From Inhella sp. (lineage in GTDB: Bacteria > Pseudomonadota > Gammaproteobacteria > Burkholderiales > Burkholderiaceae_C): a stretch of 63,243 nucleotides of DNA. Positions 11,877 to 22,365 of this stretch are shown piece by piece. The translations under genes and the position numbers were made by a program. Positions within the stretch are counted from its first letter, which is position 1, and each line of letters begins with the position of its first letter. Location: contig NZ_JAPZSY010000001.1 in assembly GCF_027532025.1 (NCBI RefSeq), forward strand, positions 1 through 63,243. Direction: 5' to 3'. The notes under the pieces were generated by a model. That model ran no database searches and was not told the origin of the DNA. It saw nothing but the letters and a program-made list of their open reading frames with translations.

Positions 11877-13979
11877 ATGACAGCCGCTTTTCAAGGCCTG
11901 CCGATGGAGATGCAACCGGGCCGCGTGAGCCCCATGGGGGCCAGCGTGCGCGATGGTGGGGTCAACTTCGCTGTCTTCAGCGAACACGCCCATGCCATCG
12001 AAGTGTGCGTGTTCGACACCGAGGGCCAGCGAGAGTTGCGTCGCTACGCATTGCACGGCCCCGACGACGGCGTGTGGCACGGGTTTTTGCCGGGCGTCGG
12101 CCCGGGGCTGGTCTACGGCCTGCGCGCCCATGGGCCTTACGAGCCTGAGCGGGGCCACCGCTACAACGCGCGCAAGCTGCTGCTGGATCCCTGCGCGCAG
12201 GAGATCGTCGGCCGCTTTGGCTGGCGCGCCGAGCACCATGGCTATTGCGTGGGCGACCCCGAAGGGCCGCGCAGTTTTGACACGCGTGACAACGCGCCGC
12301 ACGCCCTCAAGGCGCGCGTGCCGACCCCCTTGTCTGGCCCCAACCCGCGCAGCAACGCGCCGCACCACGCCACCGAGTCGCTGGTCATTTACGAAGTGCA
12401 CGTCAAGGGCTTCACCCAGCAGCACCCCGGGGTGCCGGAGGCCCTGCGCGGCACCTATGCCGGCTTGGCCCACCCAGCGGCCATCGCCCACCTCAAGACC
12501 CTGGGCGTGACCGCGGTGGAGTTGTTGCCCGTCCATTACGCCATCGACGAGCCCCATCTGGCCGACAAAGGCCTGCGCAACTACTGGGGCTACAACACCC
12601 TGGGCTTCTTCGCGCCCGACCCGCGTTGGGCCCATGCCAAAGACCCCAGCGCCGTGCGCGACGAGTTCCGCGCCATGGTGCATGCGTTGCATGCGGCGGG
12701 GCTGGAGGTGCTGCTGGACGTGGTCTACAACCACACACCCGAGGGCAACGAATTCGGCCCCACGCTCAGCTTCCGCGGGCTGGACAACGCCTGCTGGTAC
12801 CACCTGCTGGCCGACGATCGCAGCCGCAGCGAAAACCTCACCGGCTGTGGCAACACCCTGAATTGCCATCACCCTCGCGTGGCTCAGTTCGTGCTCGACT
12901 CGCTGCGCTTTTGGGTGCAGGAAATGGGGGTCGACGGGTTCCGTTTTGACTTGGCCCCCGTGCTGGGCCGTGGCGATCGAGGCTACAGCCCGAACGCCGC
13001 GTTCTTCACGGCTTTGCGGCAGGACCCGGTGCTCGCTGGGGTCCACCTCATCGCCGAACCCTGGGATGCCGGTCCTAACGGCTACCAAGTGGGCCACTTC
13101 CCGGGCCGTTTCCTAGAGTGGAACGACAAATACCGCGACGCCGTCCGCAGCTACTGGTTGGGCGCCGGGGCCAGCCGCGGCGAGTTCGCCCGCCGTCTCA
13201 CGGGCTCCAGCGATGTGTTTCATCACGGCTTGCGCCGTCCGACCGCCAGCGTCAACTTCGTCGCCTGCCACGACGGCTTCACGCTGAACGACGTCGTCAG
13301 CTACGCGCGCAAGCACAACCACGCCAACGGCGAGGACAACCGCGACGGCCGAGATGGCGAATTGGCCGCCAACTTCGGTGTAGAAGGTCCGACCGACGAC
13401 CCGCTGGTGCGCCAGCGCCGCGAGCGCGTGCGTCGCGCCATGCTGGCCACCCTGGCCTTCAGCCAAGGCACGCCCATGATCAACGCGGGCGACGAACTGG
13501 CCAACACCCAAGGCGGCAACAACAACGCCTATTGCCAAGACAACGCCACGACCTGGCTGGACTGGCGGCACGCTCCGACCGACCTCCTGGCCTTTGTGTC
13601 CCGCTGCTTCGAGCTGCGCGCGCAAGAGCCCTTGCTGCGTCACCCGCGCTGGTTCATTGGCATGGCCGAAGGTGCCATGCAAGCCACCGTGCACTGGCTG
13701 ACGCCCGCGGGCACCGAGATGCAGGGGCACGACTGGCACACCGACGCCCAAAAGGCCTTTGCCTGCTGGATGCACACGGGTGCCAAGAGCCGTCCGCGCT
13801 TGCTGTTGCTGTTCAATCCCGAACCCAACAACACACCGTTCACCTTGGTGCACGGTCCCTGGAACTTGCTCATCGACTCCGCCGGCGTGTTGCACCCCGG
13901 CGAAGTGCCCACCGGCTTGCCGCTCGTCGTGCCGGCCCACGGCCTCGTCCTCCTCAAGAACGACCATCCAGAAATCTGA
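11877..13979 (+). CDS. glgX: Glycogen debranching enzyme GlgX
   Basis: 700 aa GH13 isoamylase-type enzyme. The ATG is 2 nt after the glgB stop. An N-terminal CBM48-like region (VNFAVFSEHA) precedes the barrel. Catalytic residues are Asp358 (GFRFDLAPVLG), Glu394 (IAEPWDAG) and an Asp in the CHDG motif. It removes the short alpha-1,6 side chains left by glycogen phosphorylase, releasing maltodextrins that MalQ can use. Confidence 0.95.
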   Translation: MTAAFQGLPMEMQPGRVSPMGASVRDGGVNFAVFSEHAHAIEVCVFDTEGQRELRRYALHGPDDGVWHGFLPGVGPGLVYGLRAHGPYEPERGHRYNARKLLLDPCAQEIVGRFGWRAEHHGYCVGDPEGPRSFDTRDNAPHALKARVPTPLSGPNPRSNAPHHATESLVIYEVHVKGFTQQHPGVPEALRGTYAGLAHPAAIAHLKTLGVTAVELLPVHYAIDEPHLADKGLRNYWGYNTLGFFAPDPRWAHAKDPSAVRDEFRAMVHALHAAGLEVLLDVVYNHTPEGNEFGPTLSFRGLDNACWYHLLADDRSRSENLTGCGNTLNCHHPRVAQFVLDSLRFWVQEMGVDGFRFDLAPVLGRGDRGYSPNAAFFTALRQDPVLAGVHLIAEPWDAGPNGYQVGHFPGRFLEWNDKYRDAVRSYWLGAGASRGEFARRLTGSSDVFHHGLRRPTASVNFVACHDGFTLNDVVSYARKHNHANGEDNRDGRDGELAANFGVEGPTDDPLVRQRRERVRRAMLATLAFSQGTPMINAGDELANTQGGNNNAYCQDNATTWLDWRHAPTDLLAFVSRCFELRAQEPLLRHPRWFIGMAEGAMQATVHWLTPAGTEMQGHDWHTDAQKAFACWMHTGAKSRPRLLLLFNPEPNNTPFTLVHGPWNLLIDSAGVLHPGEVPTGLPLVVPAHGLVLLKNDHPEI

Positions 13980-13980
13980 C

Positions 13981-15495
13981 ATGGACCTGAACCAACGCGC
14001 CAGCGGCGTGCTGCTGCACCCCACCTCCTTGCCCGGCCCCTTCGGCATTGGCGACTTGGGACCTTCGGCCTTCCATTTCATCGAGTGGCTGGAAGCCTCA
14101 GGGCAGACCCTGTGGCAATGGTTGCCCACCACCCCCATCGGGCCGGGCGACTCGCCCTACCAGTCGGTGTCTGCCTTTGCCGGGTCGCCCCTGATGGTGG
14201 CCCTGGAGCCCCTGATCGATGCCGGTTGGCTGGCCGCACCCACGCCGGTGGGCTTCAGCGACCAGCGCGTTGACTTCGCCAAGGTGGTGCCTTGGCGTCT
14301 GCAGCAGTTGCGCGCGGCCTTTGCCGGCTTCGAGACCCAGGCCACGCCGGCGCAGCGCGAGGCCCAAGCCGCTTGGGCGGCCGAGCAGGCCTACTGGTTG
14401 GACGACTACACCCTGTTCATGGCCCTGGAGTCGGCGCATGGAGGGGCCTGCTGGTGGGACTGGGCGCCCGAGCTGCGCGGCCGCAAGAAAGCGGCCCTGA
14501 CCAAGGCCCGCAAAGAACATGCTGCGGACATCGCCTTCTGGACCTTCGTGCAATGGCAGTTCGACGTCCAACTGGCCGCCGTCAAGCAAGCGGCCAACGC
14601 CAAGGGCATCCACTTGGTGGGCGACTTGCCCATCTTCATCGCCCACCACAGCGCCGATTGCTGGGCCGCGCCCGACTTCTATTTCCTGGACGAGAACTTC
14701 CAGCCCACCGTGGTGGCCGGCGTGCCGCCCGACGACCTCGGCCCGCAAGGCCAGCGCTGGGGCAACCCGCTGTACCGCTGGGACAAGATGAAGCGCAGCG
14801 GCTACAAATGGTGGACCGACCGCGTGCGCCGTGCGCTGGCCCAAGCCGATGTCTTCCGCATCGACCACTTCCGTGGGTTTGCCGGCTACTACGAGATCCC
14901 GGCCAGTTGCCCCACGGCCATGGAAGGCGAGTGGGTCAAGGGCCCAGGCAAAGGCCTGTTCGACGCCATTGCCGCCGAACTGGGCGACTTGCCCATCATT
15001 GCCGAAGACCTGGGCCTGATCACGCCCGACGTCATCGAGCTGCGCGACGCTTGTGGCTACCCGGGCATGAAGATCCTGCAGTTCGCCTTCGGCGCCGAGG
15101 GCGACCACGAGTTCCTGCCGCAAACCTACGTGCGCGAGTGCGTGGTCTACACCGGCACCCACGACAACGACACCGCCAAGGGCTGGTGGCACAACGCCAA
15201 GCCCCGCGAGCGGGCTTTTGCCGGCGCCTACTTGGCTTGCGGCGACCACGACGTGCACTGGGCCATGATCCGCGCCGCCAGCAACTCGGTGGCCAATCTG
15301 GCCATCTTCCCCATGCAGGATGTGCTCGGCCTGGGCAGCAGCACCCGCATGAACACGCCGGGTACCCTGGGTGGTGACAATTGGACCTGGCGCTTCACTT
15401 GGGACCAAGTGGGCGCCGAACCCGGCCGCGTGCTGGGCTTGATCAGCGCGGCGGCGGGGCGTGGCCCCTTCCGCTTGTTGGGGCTGTCGGGCTGA
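13981..15495 (+). CDS. malQ: 4-alpha-glucanotransferase (amylomaltase)
   Basis: 504 aa GH77 enzyme. N-terminal SGVLLHPTSLPGPFGIGDLG is typical. The catalytic triad is visible as Asp295 (FRIDHFRG), Glu342 (IIAEDLG) and the Asp in THDND. It disproportionates maltodextrins, linking imported maltose (MalEFGK) to GlgP. It begins 1 nt after the glgX stop and is the last gene of the operon, followed by a good terminator at 15521-15548. Confidence 0.95.
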   Translation: MDLNQRASGVLLHPTSLPGPFGIGDLGPSAFHFIEWLEASGQTLWQWLPTTPIGPGDSPYQSVSAFAGSPLMVALEPLIDAGWLAAPTPVGFSDQRVDFAKVVPWRLQQLRAAFAGFETQATPAQREAQAAWAAEQAYWLDDYTLFMALESAHGGACWWDWAPELRGRKKAALTKARKEHAADIAFWTFVQWQFDVQLAAVKQAANAKGIHLVGDLPIFIAHHSADCWAAPDFYFLDENFQPTVVAGVPPDDLGPQGQRWGNPLYRWDKMKRSGYKWWTDRVRRALAQADVFRIDHFRGFAGYYEIPASCPTAMEGEWVKGPGKGLFDAIAAELGDLPIIAEDLGLITPDVIELRDACGYPGMKILQFAFGAEGDHEFLPQTYVRECVVYTGTHDNDTAKGWWHNAKPRERAFAGAYLACGDHDVHWAMIRAASNSVANLAIFPMQDVLGLGSSTRMNTPGTLGGDNWTWRFTWDQVGAEPGRVLGLISAAAGRGPFRLLGLSG

Positions 15496-15520
15496 CCCAC
15501 GCCTCGCGCCCCAGGCCAGA

Positions 15521-15548
15521 TGCCCTTGCCAGGGCACCTTTTCTTTTT
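15521..15548 (+). terminator. Rho-independent terminator after malQ
   Basis: Perfect 6-bp stem TGCCCT/AGGGCA with loop TGCC, followed by a T-rich tract (CCTTTTCTTTTT). It lies 26 nt past the malQ stop and ends only 8 nt before the next gene's GTG, so that gene may be read by leakage or from a promoter overlapping this site. Confidence 0.85.
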
Positions 15549-15556
15549 GGGATTCC

Positions 15557-16762
15557 GTGAACACAACCGAGATCTACCTGGTGGCCATGCTCATCATCCT
15601 GAGCGTGCCCTACCTCGTTTGGCGACTGGGGAGGACCGAGTACTTCGCGCCTCTGGTCGTGGTGCAAATCGTGGCCGGCGTCTTGCTGGGCCCCGGCGTG
15701 CTGGGGGCGGCCTTCCCCGAGTACTACCAGTTCGTGTTCACCCCGTCGGTGGTGCAGTCGCTCAACGGGGTGGCTTGGTGGGCGGTGAGCCTGTTCGTCA
15801 TGCTGGCAGGCGTCGAACTCGACCTCAAATCCGCGTGGCGCGAGAGGCGCGAGAGTGGCCTCACGGCGGGCTTGGCGCTGTTCACCCCCCTGATCTTCGG
15901 CTGCTTGGCGGCTGTGGCATTGCTGCCCTTCGAGGGCTGGATCGGCCCCAAGGCCCAAGACTGGCAGTTCGTTTTGGGGCTGGGCATGGGCTGCGCCGTC
16001 ACGGCTTTGCCCATTCTGGTGTTGCTGATGGAAAAGATGGGCATCTTGGGCACCCCATTGGGGCAGCGCATCCTGCGCTATGCCAGCCTGGACGACATCG
16101 CCATCTGGAGTGTGCTGGCCATCGTGCTGCTGGATTGGCAGCGGGTGGGCAAACAAGCGGCTTTCGTGTTGGCCTTCGTGGTGCTGGGCCTGCTGTTCCG
16201 GCGGCTGATGCAGCGCGTGCCGGAGAGCGACCGCTGGTACCTGGCCCTGATCTGGTTGGTTTTGTGCGCGCTGGGGGCCGACTGGTGCGGGTTGCACTAC
16301 ATGGTGGGTGCCTTCCTGGCCGGGGTTGTCATCGACGCTGACTGGTTCGATCGCGAGCAACTCGACGCCCTGCGCCGCATGGTGCTGCTGGTGCTGATGC
16401 CCGTCTTCTTCCTCAGCACCGGGCTGCGCACCAACTGGGACGTGGGCGGTGTCGCCGTCTTCCTCGTGGCGGGCTGGCTGCTGCTGGCGGCCCTGAGCGG
16501 CAAACTTCTTGGCATCCGGATGGCAGGGCGGCTGCTGGGTTGGCCCCCAGGGCAAGCCAGCGTGGTGGGCTGGCTGTTGCAGACCAAGGCCCTGATCGAA
16601 ATCATCTTCGCCAACATCCTGCTGGACAAAGGCGTCATCACCGGCGCCACCTTCACGGCCCTGCTCTTGATGGCTGTGACGAGCACCATGCTCACGGTGC
16701 CCGTGGTCAACCCCAAGCTGAAGGGGCTGCGAGGCACGCTGCTGGAGAGGCCTCAGAGCTGA
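15557..16762 (+). CDS. Cation:proton antiporter, CPA2 family (Kef-type membrane domain)
   Basis: 401 aa, almost wholly hydrophobic, about 11-12 membrane segments. The chosen GTG start puts TEIYLVAMLIIL at the beginning of the first membrane helix; ATG 15587 is an alternative. The Asp-Asp pair in YASLDDIAIW is the ion-binding signature of electrogenic CPA2 antiporters. There is no C-terminal TrkA-N domain, unlike KefB/KefC. It probably exchanges Na+ or K+ for H+ across the inner membrane. Convergent with the histidine kinase, stops 3 nt apart. Confidence 0.85.
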   Translation: MNTTEIYLVAMLIILSVPYLVWRLGRTEYFAPLVVVQIVAGVLLGPGVLGAAFPEYYQFVFTPSVVQSLNGVAWWAVSLFVMLAGVELDLKSAWRERRESGLTAGLALFTPLIFGCLAAVALLPFEGWIGPKAQDWQFVLGLGMGCAVTALPILVLLMEKMGILGTPLGQRILRYASLDDIAIWSVLAIVLLDWQRVGKQAAFVLAFVVLGLLFRRLMQRVPESDRWYLALIWLVLCALGADWCGLHYMVGAFLAGVVIDADWFDREQLDALRRMVLLVLMPVFFLSTGLRTNWDVGGVAVFLVAGWLLLAALSGKLLGIRMAGRLLGWPPGQASVVGWLLQTKALIEIIFANILLDKGVITGATFTALLLMAVTSTMLTVPVVNPKLKGLRGTLLERPQS

Positions 16763-16765
16763 GCG

Positions 16766-17887
16766 TCAGCGAACGGCGTTTCGGGCTGCGTCGGCCGGGC
16801 GTGGGGGAGGGGGCGGGCCCAGGGGGCTGGCCGCACGCTGGCACTCCACTTCGAAACTGAAGCACGACCCCACACCGGGACTGCTCTCCACGTCGATACG
16901 GCTGCCGCCCATCAGGCCCACCAGGCGCTGCGAAATCATCAGGCCCAGGCCCGTGCCTCCGAAGCGCCGCGCGATGCTGGCGTCCGCCTGGGCAAATGGG
17001 GCAAACAGCTGTTGCACTTGGGCGGGCGTCATGCCCAGGCCCGTGTCGGTGATGGCGAAGCGCAGCCGCAGGCGCGAGCCCGTTTGGCTGATCCGGCTCA
17101 CATCCACCCGCACTTGGCCTTTCGCCGTGAACTTCAGGGCGTTGCCCACCAGGTTGCCCAGCACTTGGCGCAGGCGAAGCGGGTCGCCGACCATGTCGTT
17201 GGGCACCCCAGGCTGCACGCGGGCCTGCAACTGAACGCCCTTGGCGTGGGCGCCGGCCAGCAGGGGCTGCAGCGCATCGCGCAGGCAGTCGTGCAGGGCA
17301 AAGGCCCGCACGTCCAGCTTCATGGCGCCGGCGTCCACCTTGGCCAGGTCGAGGGTGTGGTTGATGAGCTCCAGCAGATTGCGGCCGCTTTGCAAGGCCA
17401 TGTCCAGCAGCTTGCGTTGGCGGTCCCCCAAGGTGCTGGACAGCACCAACTCGGTCAAGCTGATCACGCCCGTCAGCGGGGTGCGCAACTCGTGGCTCAG
17501 GTGGGACACCAAGGCCGACTGGCTCTCGGCCAGCTCTTCGTCGGGCGCTCGAACGGGCAGGGCGGTCAGCAGGGCCAGGCCTTCGTCCGGTGGCTGCCGC
17601 ACCGACACCTGAAACCAGCGGGCGCCTTGGCCGTTGTCGAGCTTCAGGCGGGTGTGCCAATCGCGCCCAGCGCGCAAATGCGCCCACACCTCGAGCGCCA
17701 TGTCGGCGTGTCCCAGCACCTGGGCCAGGTCGGCGTGCCCGACGATGCCCAGCCACTCTTTGAGGGCGGGATTGGCTCGCAGGATGGTGCCGTCCCGGGG
17801 TTCGAACCAGGCCATCAACATCGCCGAATGCCGCCAAGCCGCCAGCGCGGCGGCGTCTTCGGTTGGGTGCGCGTCGGAGCTCAGCAT
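16766..17887 (-). CDS. Orphan sensor histidine kinase (PAS-HisKA-HATPase)
   Basis: 373 aa, no membrane segment or signal peptide, so cytoplasmic. Residues ~15-115 look like a PAS-type sensor (ILRANPALKEWLGI). HisKA has His132 in SHELRTPLTG. The HATPase domain shows the N box (NLVGNALKF, ~246-254), DTGLG (281-285) and GGTGLGL (310-316). There is no receiver domain and no response regulator nearby. It lies 40 nt after lspA on the same strand and may be co-transcribed with ileS-lspA. The Pro-rich tail is probably disordered. Signal unknown. Confidence 0.88.
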   Translation of the reverse strand: MLSSDAHPTEDAAALAAWRHSAMLMAWFEPRDGTILRANPALKEWLGIVGHADLAQVLGHADMALEVWAHLRAGRDWHTRLKLDNGQGARWFQVSVRQPPDEGLALLTALPVRAPDEELAESQSALVSHLSHELRTPLTGVISLTELVLSSTLGDRQRKLLDMALQSGRNLLELINHTLDLAKVDAGAMKLDVRAFALHDCLRDALQPLLAGAHAKGVQLQARVQPGVPNDMVGDPLRLRQVLGNLVGNALKFTAKGQVRVDVSRISQTGSRLRLRFAITDTGLGMTPAQVQQLFAPFAQADASIARRFGGTGLGLMISQRLVGLMGGSRIDVESSPGVGSCFSFEVECQRAASPLGPPPPPRPADAARNAVR

Positions 17888-17927
17888 GCAGACCGTCAGC
17901 CTAGCACGCAGCCTTTCGCGTCCTTCG

Positions 17928-18413
17928 TCAGCGGGCTTGTCGCACGCGACGGATTTCGTCCGCGATCAACAGAATCGCACCCAGGGTGATCGCGCTGTCG
18001 GCCAGGTTGAAGCTGGGGAAGTAAGCCCCCCGCCAGTGGAACTGCAAAAAGTCCACCACGTAGCCGTGCATGAGACGATCGACCACGTTGCCCACCGCGC
18101 CGCCGAGGATCAAGGTGAGTGCCCAGGCAAACAGCCTTTGCTCGCCATGCTTGCGCAGCATCCAGGTGATGAACACCGTGGCGGCGAGCGCCAAGCCGGT
18201 GAAGAACCAACGCTGCCAGCCTCCGGCATCGGCCAAAAAGCTGAAGGCGGCCCCCGGGTTGTGGGCGCGCACCAGGTTGAAGAACGAGGTCACCACGCGA
18301 CCTTCGTGCAGCCTGAACTCGCCCAGGATCAGCGTCTTGGTGAATTGATCCAGCACGGCGATGACGGCCGCGATCAGCAGCCAGCGCCACCAAGGTTTGG
18401 CAGCGGTTGCCAT
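17928..18413 (-). CDS. lspA: Lipoprotein signal peptidase (signal peptidase II)
   Basis: 161 aa with four membrane segments. The conserved blocks NPGAAFS, GNVVDR (catalytic Asp112) and FNLADS (catalytic Asp139) are intact. It cleaves prolipoprotein signal peptides before the lipidated Cys at the inner membrane. The ATG overlaps the ileS stop (TGATG); a GTG 3 nt upstream is possible. ileS-lspA is a widespread gene order. Confidence 0.96.
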   Translation of the reverse strand: MATAAKPWWRWLLIAAVIAVLDQFTKTLILGEFRLHEGRVVTSFFNLVRAHNPGAAFSFLADAGGWQRWFFTGLALAATVFITWMLRKHGEQRLFAWALTLILGGAVGNVVDRLMHGYVVDFLQFHWRGAYFPSFNLADSAITLGAILLIADEIRRVRQAR

Positions 18414-21277
18414 CACGCCATCGACCGGGTTTCACCGGCGCCATGCAGGTTGTCGTCGCAGCGGCCGCAAAGGCCCGGGTGCGCCGGGTTGCGGCCCACG
18501 TCGTCGCGGTAGTGCCAGCAACGCTCGCACTTCGCCGCTGGGCTCGGGAGCACCTCCAAGCCCACCCGGTCACCCGCCTGGAGCGTGACCTTGCTGACGA
18601 TGAACACGAACTTCAGGTCTTCTCCGAGGGACTGCGCCAGCGCGAGGTCGTCGCTGGGCAGGGTCAGGCTCAGTTCAGCCTGCAGCGAGGAGCCGATGCC
18701 CCCTTGCGTGCGCAAGGCCTCGAGGGCCTTGTTGACATCGGCTCGCAAGGCCAAAAGCCGCGTCCACTTGGGCAGCAGGCTCGCATCGGCGCCCTCGAAG
18801 CGCCAGAAGGTTTCTTCCAACACGCTGCGCCCCGATCCCGCCACGCCCGGTTGACCGGCTCGGGCGAACAGCGGCCAGGCCTCCTCGGCGGTGAAGCTGA
18901 GGAAGGGCGCCATCCAGCGCAGCATGGCGTGCGTGATTTGCCACAGCGCGGTTTGGGCCGACCGCCGGGCCAGGCTCTTGGGGGCCGTGGTGTAAAGGCG
19001 GTCCTTGAGCACATCCAGGTAGAAAGCGCCAAGGTCTTCCGAGCAATAGACCTGCAGTTTGGCCACCACCGGGTGGAATTCGTAGACGTCGTAGTGCCCG
19101 CGGATCTCGTCCTGCAAGGCGCTGGCTCGGGCCAGGGCGTAGCGGTCCACCTCGAACAACCGCTCGGCCGGCACGGCGTCCGTGGCGGGATCGAAGTCGC
19201 TCACGTTGGCCAGCAGGAAGCGCAGGGTGTTGCGGATGCGACGGTAACCGTCCACCACGCGGGCCAGGATCTTGTCGTCGATGCCCAAGTCGCCGCTGTA
19301 GTCGGTGGCAGCCACCCACAGGCGGATGATCTCGGCGCCCATCTTGTCGCTGACCGTTTGCGGCGCGACCACGTTGCCCACCGACTTGCTCATCTTGCGG
19401 CCCTGGCCGTCCACCGTGAACCCGTGGGTCAGCAGGCCCTTGTAGGGGGCGCGGCCGTGCAGCGCAGCGCCCAGCAGGAGGGCGGAATGGAACCAGCCGC
19501 GGTGCTGATCGTGGCCTTCCAAGTACAGGTCGGCCTCTGGGCCCTCGGCGTGGGCCGCGCCGGCGTGGCTGCCTTTGAGCACGTGCTCGAAGGTGGAGCC
19601 CGAGTCGAACCACACCTCCAGGATGTCGGTGCACTTGGCGTACTGCTCGCCCTCGGCGCCCAGCACGTCGGTGCTGGTCAGCCGGCTCCAGGCCTCCACG
19701 CCACCGGCTTCGACCACCTCGGCGGCCTTGTCCAATAGCACGAGGGTGTCGGGGTGCAGTTCGCCGGTTTCCTTGTGCAGGAACAGCGGCAGGGGCACGC
19801 CCCAAGCGCGCTGGCGGCTGATGCACCAGTCGGGCCGGTTGGCGATCATGTCGCGCAGGCGGGTGCGGCCGTTCTCGGGGTAGAAGGCGGTGGCGTCGAT
19901 GGCCTTCAGGGCCAGCTCGCGCAGGCTCTCGGCCGGGGCTTCGCTGGCGAACACGCCCTCGGTGCCTGGGCCGGCCGCGTCCATGCGGATGAACCACTGC
20001 GAGGCGGCGCGGTAGATCACCGGCGTCTTGTGGCGCCAGCAATGCGGGTAGCTGTGCGTGATGCGCGTGGTGTTCAACAGGCGGCCTGCGCCCTTGAGCG
20101 CGTCCAGGATGACGGGCACGGCCTTCCAGATGTGCAGGCCGCCGAACAGCGGCAGGTCGGCGGCGTACACGCCGTTGCCTTGCACCGGGTTCAGGATCTC
20201 GTCGTGCCGCATGCCATGGGCCATGCACGAGAAAAAGTCGTCCAGGCCGTAGGCCGGCGCGCTGTGCACCAAGCCCGTGCCGTCGGTGTCGGTGGCGTAG
20301 TCGGCCAGATAGACCGGTGCCGTGCGGCGGTAGCCTTCGTGGGTTCGCGCCAGAGGGTGCTCGAAGCGCACGCCGTCCAGGGCCTGGCCCAGGCAAGTGG
20401 CGACCACGTCGCCTTCCAGGCCCCAGCGCTTCAGGCAGTCGTCCACGCGCGCTTGTGCCACGACGAAGCCGCCTTGGGCGGTCTTCACCAAGGCATAGGG
20501 GATTTGCGGGCCCAGGTTCAGCGCCTGGTTGGCGGGCAGGGTCCAGGCCGTCGTCGTCCAGATGACGGCGCTGACCTCGAAGTCCAGCGCACCCACGCCG
20601 AAGGCTGCGGCCAGCTTGGCTGGTTCGGCGCAGGGGAAGGCCACGTCCAGGGTGTCGCTCTGCTTATCGGCGTACTCGATCTCGAACTCGGCCAGCGATG
20701 AGCCGCAGTCGAAGCACCAGTACACCGGTTTGAGACCTCGATACACGAAGCCGCGCTGCACCACGCGCTTGAAGACGCGGATCTGCGTGGCCTCGTTCTT
20801 CGGGTCCATCGTGGCGTAGCGGTGGCTCCAGTCGCCCAGCACGCCCAGTCGCTCGAAGTCCTTGCGCTGCAGGGCGATCTGCTCGGTGGCGTAGGCGCGG
20901 CTCTTGGCCTGCATCTCGTCGCGGCTGAGGTTGCGGCCGAACTGCTTCTCGATGGCGTTTTCGATCGGCAGGCCGTGGCAGTCCCAGCCAGGGATGTAGG
21001 CCGCGTCGAAGCCCGCCAACTGGCGGCTCTTCACGACCATGTCCTTGAGCACCTTGTTCACGGCATGACCGATGTGGATGGCGCCGTTCGCGTAGGGCGG
21101 GCCGTCGTGCAGCACGAACTTCGGCGCACCTTGGCGGGCCGCGCGCAGGTCCTCGTAGCGGCCTTGGGCCTGCCAGTCGGCAACCCAGCCTGGCTCGCGT
21201 TTGGGCAGGTCGCCGCGCATGGGAAAGGCGGTGTCCGGCAGGTTGAGCGTGGTACGGTAGTCCGGCGTGGTGCTCAT
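18413..21277 (-). CDS. ileS: Isoleucyl-tRNA synthetase
   Basis: 954 aa class Ia synthetase. The HIGH-type motif is in NGAIHIGHA near residue 60, KMSKS is at 628-632, and the C-terminal zinc site shows [10 protein letters not shown] plus CGRCDD. A possible start 18 nt upstream (21295) adds MPQRTA; the ATG at 21277 fits better. Charges tRNA-Ile in the cytoplasm. Between ribF and lspA, the usual proteobacterial order. No T-box or other leader structure was noticed in the 76-nt gap to ribF. Confidence 0.97.
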   Translation of the reverse strand: MSTTPDYRTTLNLPDTAFPMRGDLPKREPGWVADWQAQGRYEDLRAARQGAPKFVLHDGPPYANGAIHIGHAVNKVLKDMVVKSRQLAGFDAAYIPGWDCHGLPIENAIEKQFGRNLSRDEMQAKSRAYATEQIALQRKDFERLGVLGDWSHRYATMDPKNEATQIRVFKRVVQRGFVYRGLKPVYWCFDCGSSLAEFEIEYADKQSDTLDVAFPCAEPAKLAAAFGVGALDFEVSAVIWTTTAWTLPANQALNLGPQIPYALVKTAQGGFVVAQARVDDCLKRWGLEGDVVATCLGQALDGVRFEHPLARTHEGYRRTAPVYLADYATDTDGTGLVHSAPAYGLDDFFSCMAHGMRHDEILNPVQGNGVYAADLPLFGGLHIWKAVPVILDALKGAGRLLNTTRITHSYPHCWRHKTPVIYRAASQWFIRMDAAGPGTEGVFASEAPAESLRELALKAIDATAFYPENGRTRLRDMIANRPDWCISRQRAWGVPLPLFLHKETGELHPDTLVLLDKAAEVVEAGGVEAWSRLTSTDVLGAEGEQYAKCTDILEVWFDSGSTFEHVLKGSHAGAAHAEGPEADLYLEGHDQHRGWFHSALLLGAALHGRAPYKGLLTHGFTVDGQGRKMSKSVGNVVAPQTVSDKMGAEIIRLWVAATDYSGDLGIDDKILARVVDGYRRIRNTLRFLLANVSDFDPATDAVPAERLFEVDRYALARASALQDEIRGHYDVYEFHPVVAKLQVYCSEDLGAFYLDVLKDRLYTTAPKSLARRSAQTALWQITHAMLRWMAPFLSFTAEEAWPLFARAGQPGVAGSGRSVLEETFWRFEGADASLLPKWTRLLALRADVNKALEALRTQGGIGSSLQAELSLTLPSDDLALAQSLGEDLKFVFIVSKVTLQAGDRVGLEVLPSPAAKCERCWHYRDDVGRNPAHPGLCGRCDDNLHGAGETRSMA

Positions 21278-21353
21278 GGCGGTGCGCTGCGGCAAGGCGC
21301 AGTCAAAGGAGAAGCGGGGAGGGCGTTCGGCAGCCGCGGAGCGCGGCGGGCCC

Positions 21354-22355
21354 TCAAATTCGATCGCGAGTGGTCTGGCGTCGTTCGGCCGCGTGGGAGG
21401 CGAACCAGCCCCGAGCCGCGGCCACGTCGGCCTCGATGGCGGCCGTCAGCGCATCCAGCCCGTCGTAGCGGGCTTCGTCGCGAAGTTTGTGCAGCAGTTC
21501 CACGCGGACGAGTTTAGCGTAGCCCCCCTCGAGGCCCAGGTGAGGCGGCCAGTTCAGGCAGTGCACCTCCAGCAGCATGCGACCGCTGTCGTCCACCGTG
21601 GGTCGGCAGCCGAGCGACGCCACGCCGTCCAGGGGCTCAGGGCCCAGCCCGTGCGTGCGCACCACGAAGATGCCCTGCGCCGCTGGCTTGCGAGCCGCCA
21701 CGCGCAGGTTCAGCGTGCGAAACCCGAGGCCCAAGGTGCGGCCCAGTTTTTGGCCGTGCAAGACATGCCCCGAAATGGCGTAGGGTCGCCCCAGCAGGGA
21801 TTGGGCTTGCGCCATATCGCCGGCGGCCAGGGCTTGGCGAACGGCGCTGGAGCTGACGCGAAGGCCATGCACCTCGTAGCTCATCATCCGCGCGACGTCG
21901 AAGCCATGCTCGTTGCCCAGCGCATCCAACGTGGCGTAGTCGCCCTGGCGCTTGGCGCCGAAGCGAAAGTCATCGCCCACCAGCACATACCGCGCGCCCA
22001 GACCGCTCACCAGCACCTGTTCGACGAACTCCCGTGCGCTCAGCGACGCCAAGGCGTCACCGAAGGGCAGCACCACGGCCTGGTCGATGCCGCAGCGGGC
22101 CAACTCCAGCAGCTTGTCGCGCAGGTTGGCGATGCGCGCCGGCGCCATGTCCGGGCGCTGCAGTCGTTGGGCGAAATGGTCGCGTGGATGCGGCTCGAAG
22201 GTCAACACGCAGGCCGGCAAACCGCGGTGCTGGGCTTCGGAGCGAAGCAGGGCCAGCATGGCCTGGTGGCCCCGGTGCACGCCATCGAACGTGCCAATGG
22301 TCAGCGCGCACGCTGGCGCTTTGCCCCGATGATGGAAACCCCGAAAGATGCGCAT
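21354..22355 (-). CDS. ribF: Bifunctional riboflavin kinase/FAD synthetase
   Basis: 333 aa from ATG 22355; further in-frame starts upstream (ATG 22373, another at 22388) would extend it by up to 11 residues. The N-terminal nucleotidyltransferase has [11 protein letters not shown], the FRFG block and SSSAVR. The C-terminal flavokinase starts at [16 protein letters not shown]. It makes FMN and then FAD. Directly upstream of ileS. The next gene is divergent with starts only about 10 nt apart, so each start site lies in the other's leader. Confidence 0.94.
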   Translation of the reverse strand: MRIFRGFHHRGKAPACALTIGTFDGVHRGHQAMLALLRSEAQHRGLPACVLTFEPHPRDHFAQRLQRPDMAPARIANLRDKLLELARCGIDQAVVLPFGDALASLSAREFVEQVLVSGLGARYVLVGDDFRFGAKRQGDYATLDALGNEHGFDVARMMSYEVHGLRVSSSAVRQALAAGDMAQAQSLLGRPYAISGHVLHGQKLGRTLGLGFRTLNLRVAARKPAAQGIFVVRTHGLGPEPLDGVASLGCRPTVDDSGRMLLEVHCLNWPPHLGLEGGYAKLVRVELLHKLRDEARYDGLDALTAAIEADVAAARGWFASHAAERRQTTRDRI

Positions 22356-22365
22356 CCCCAAGATT

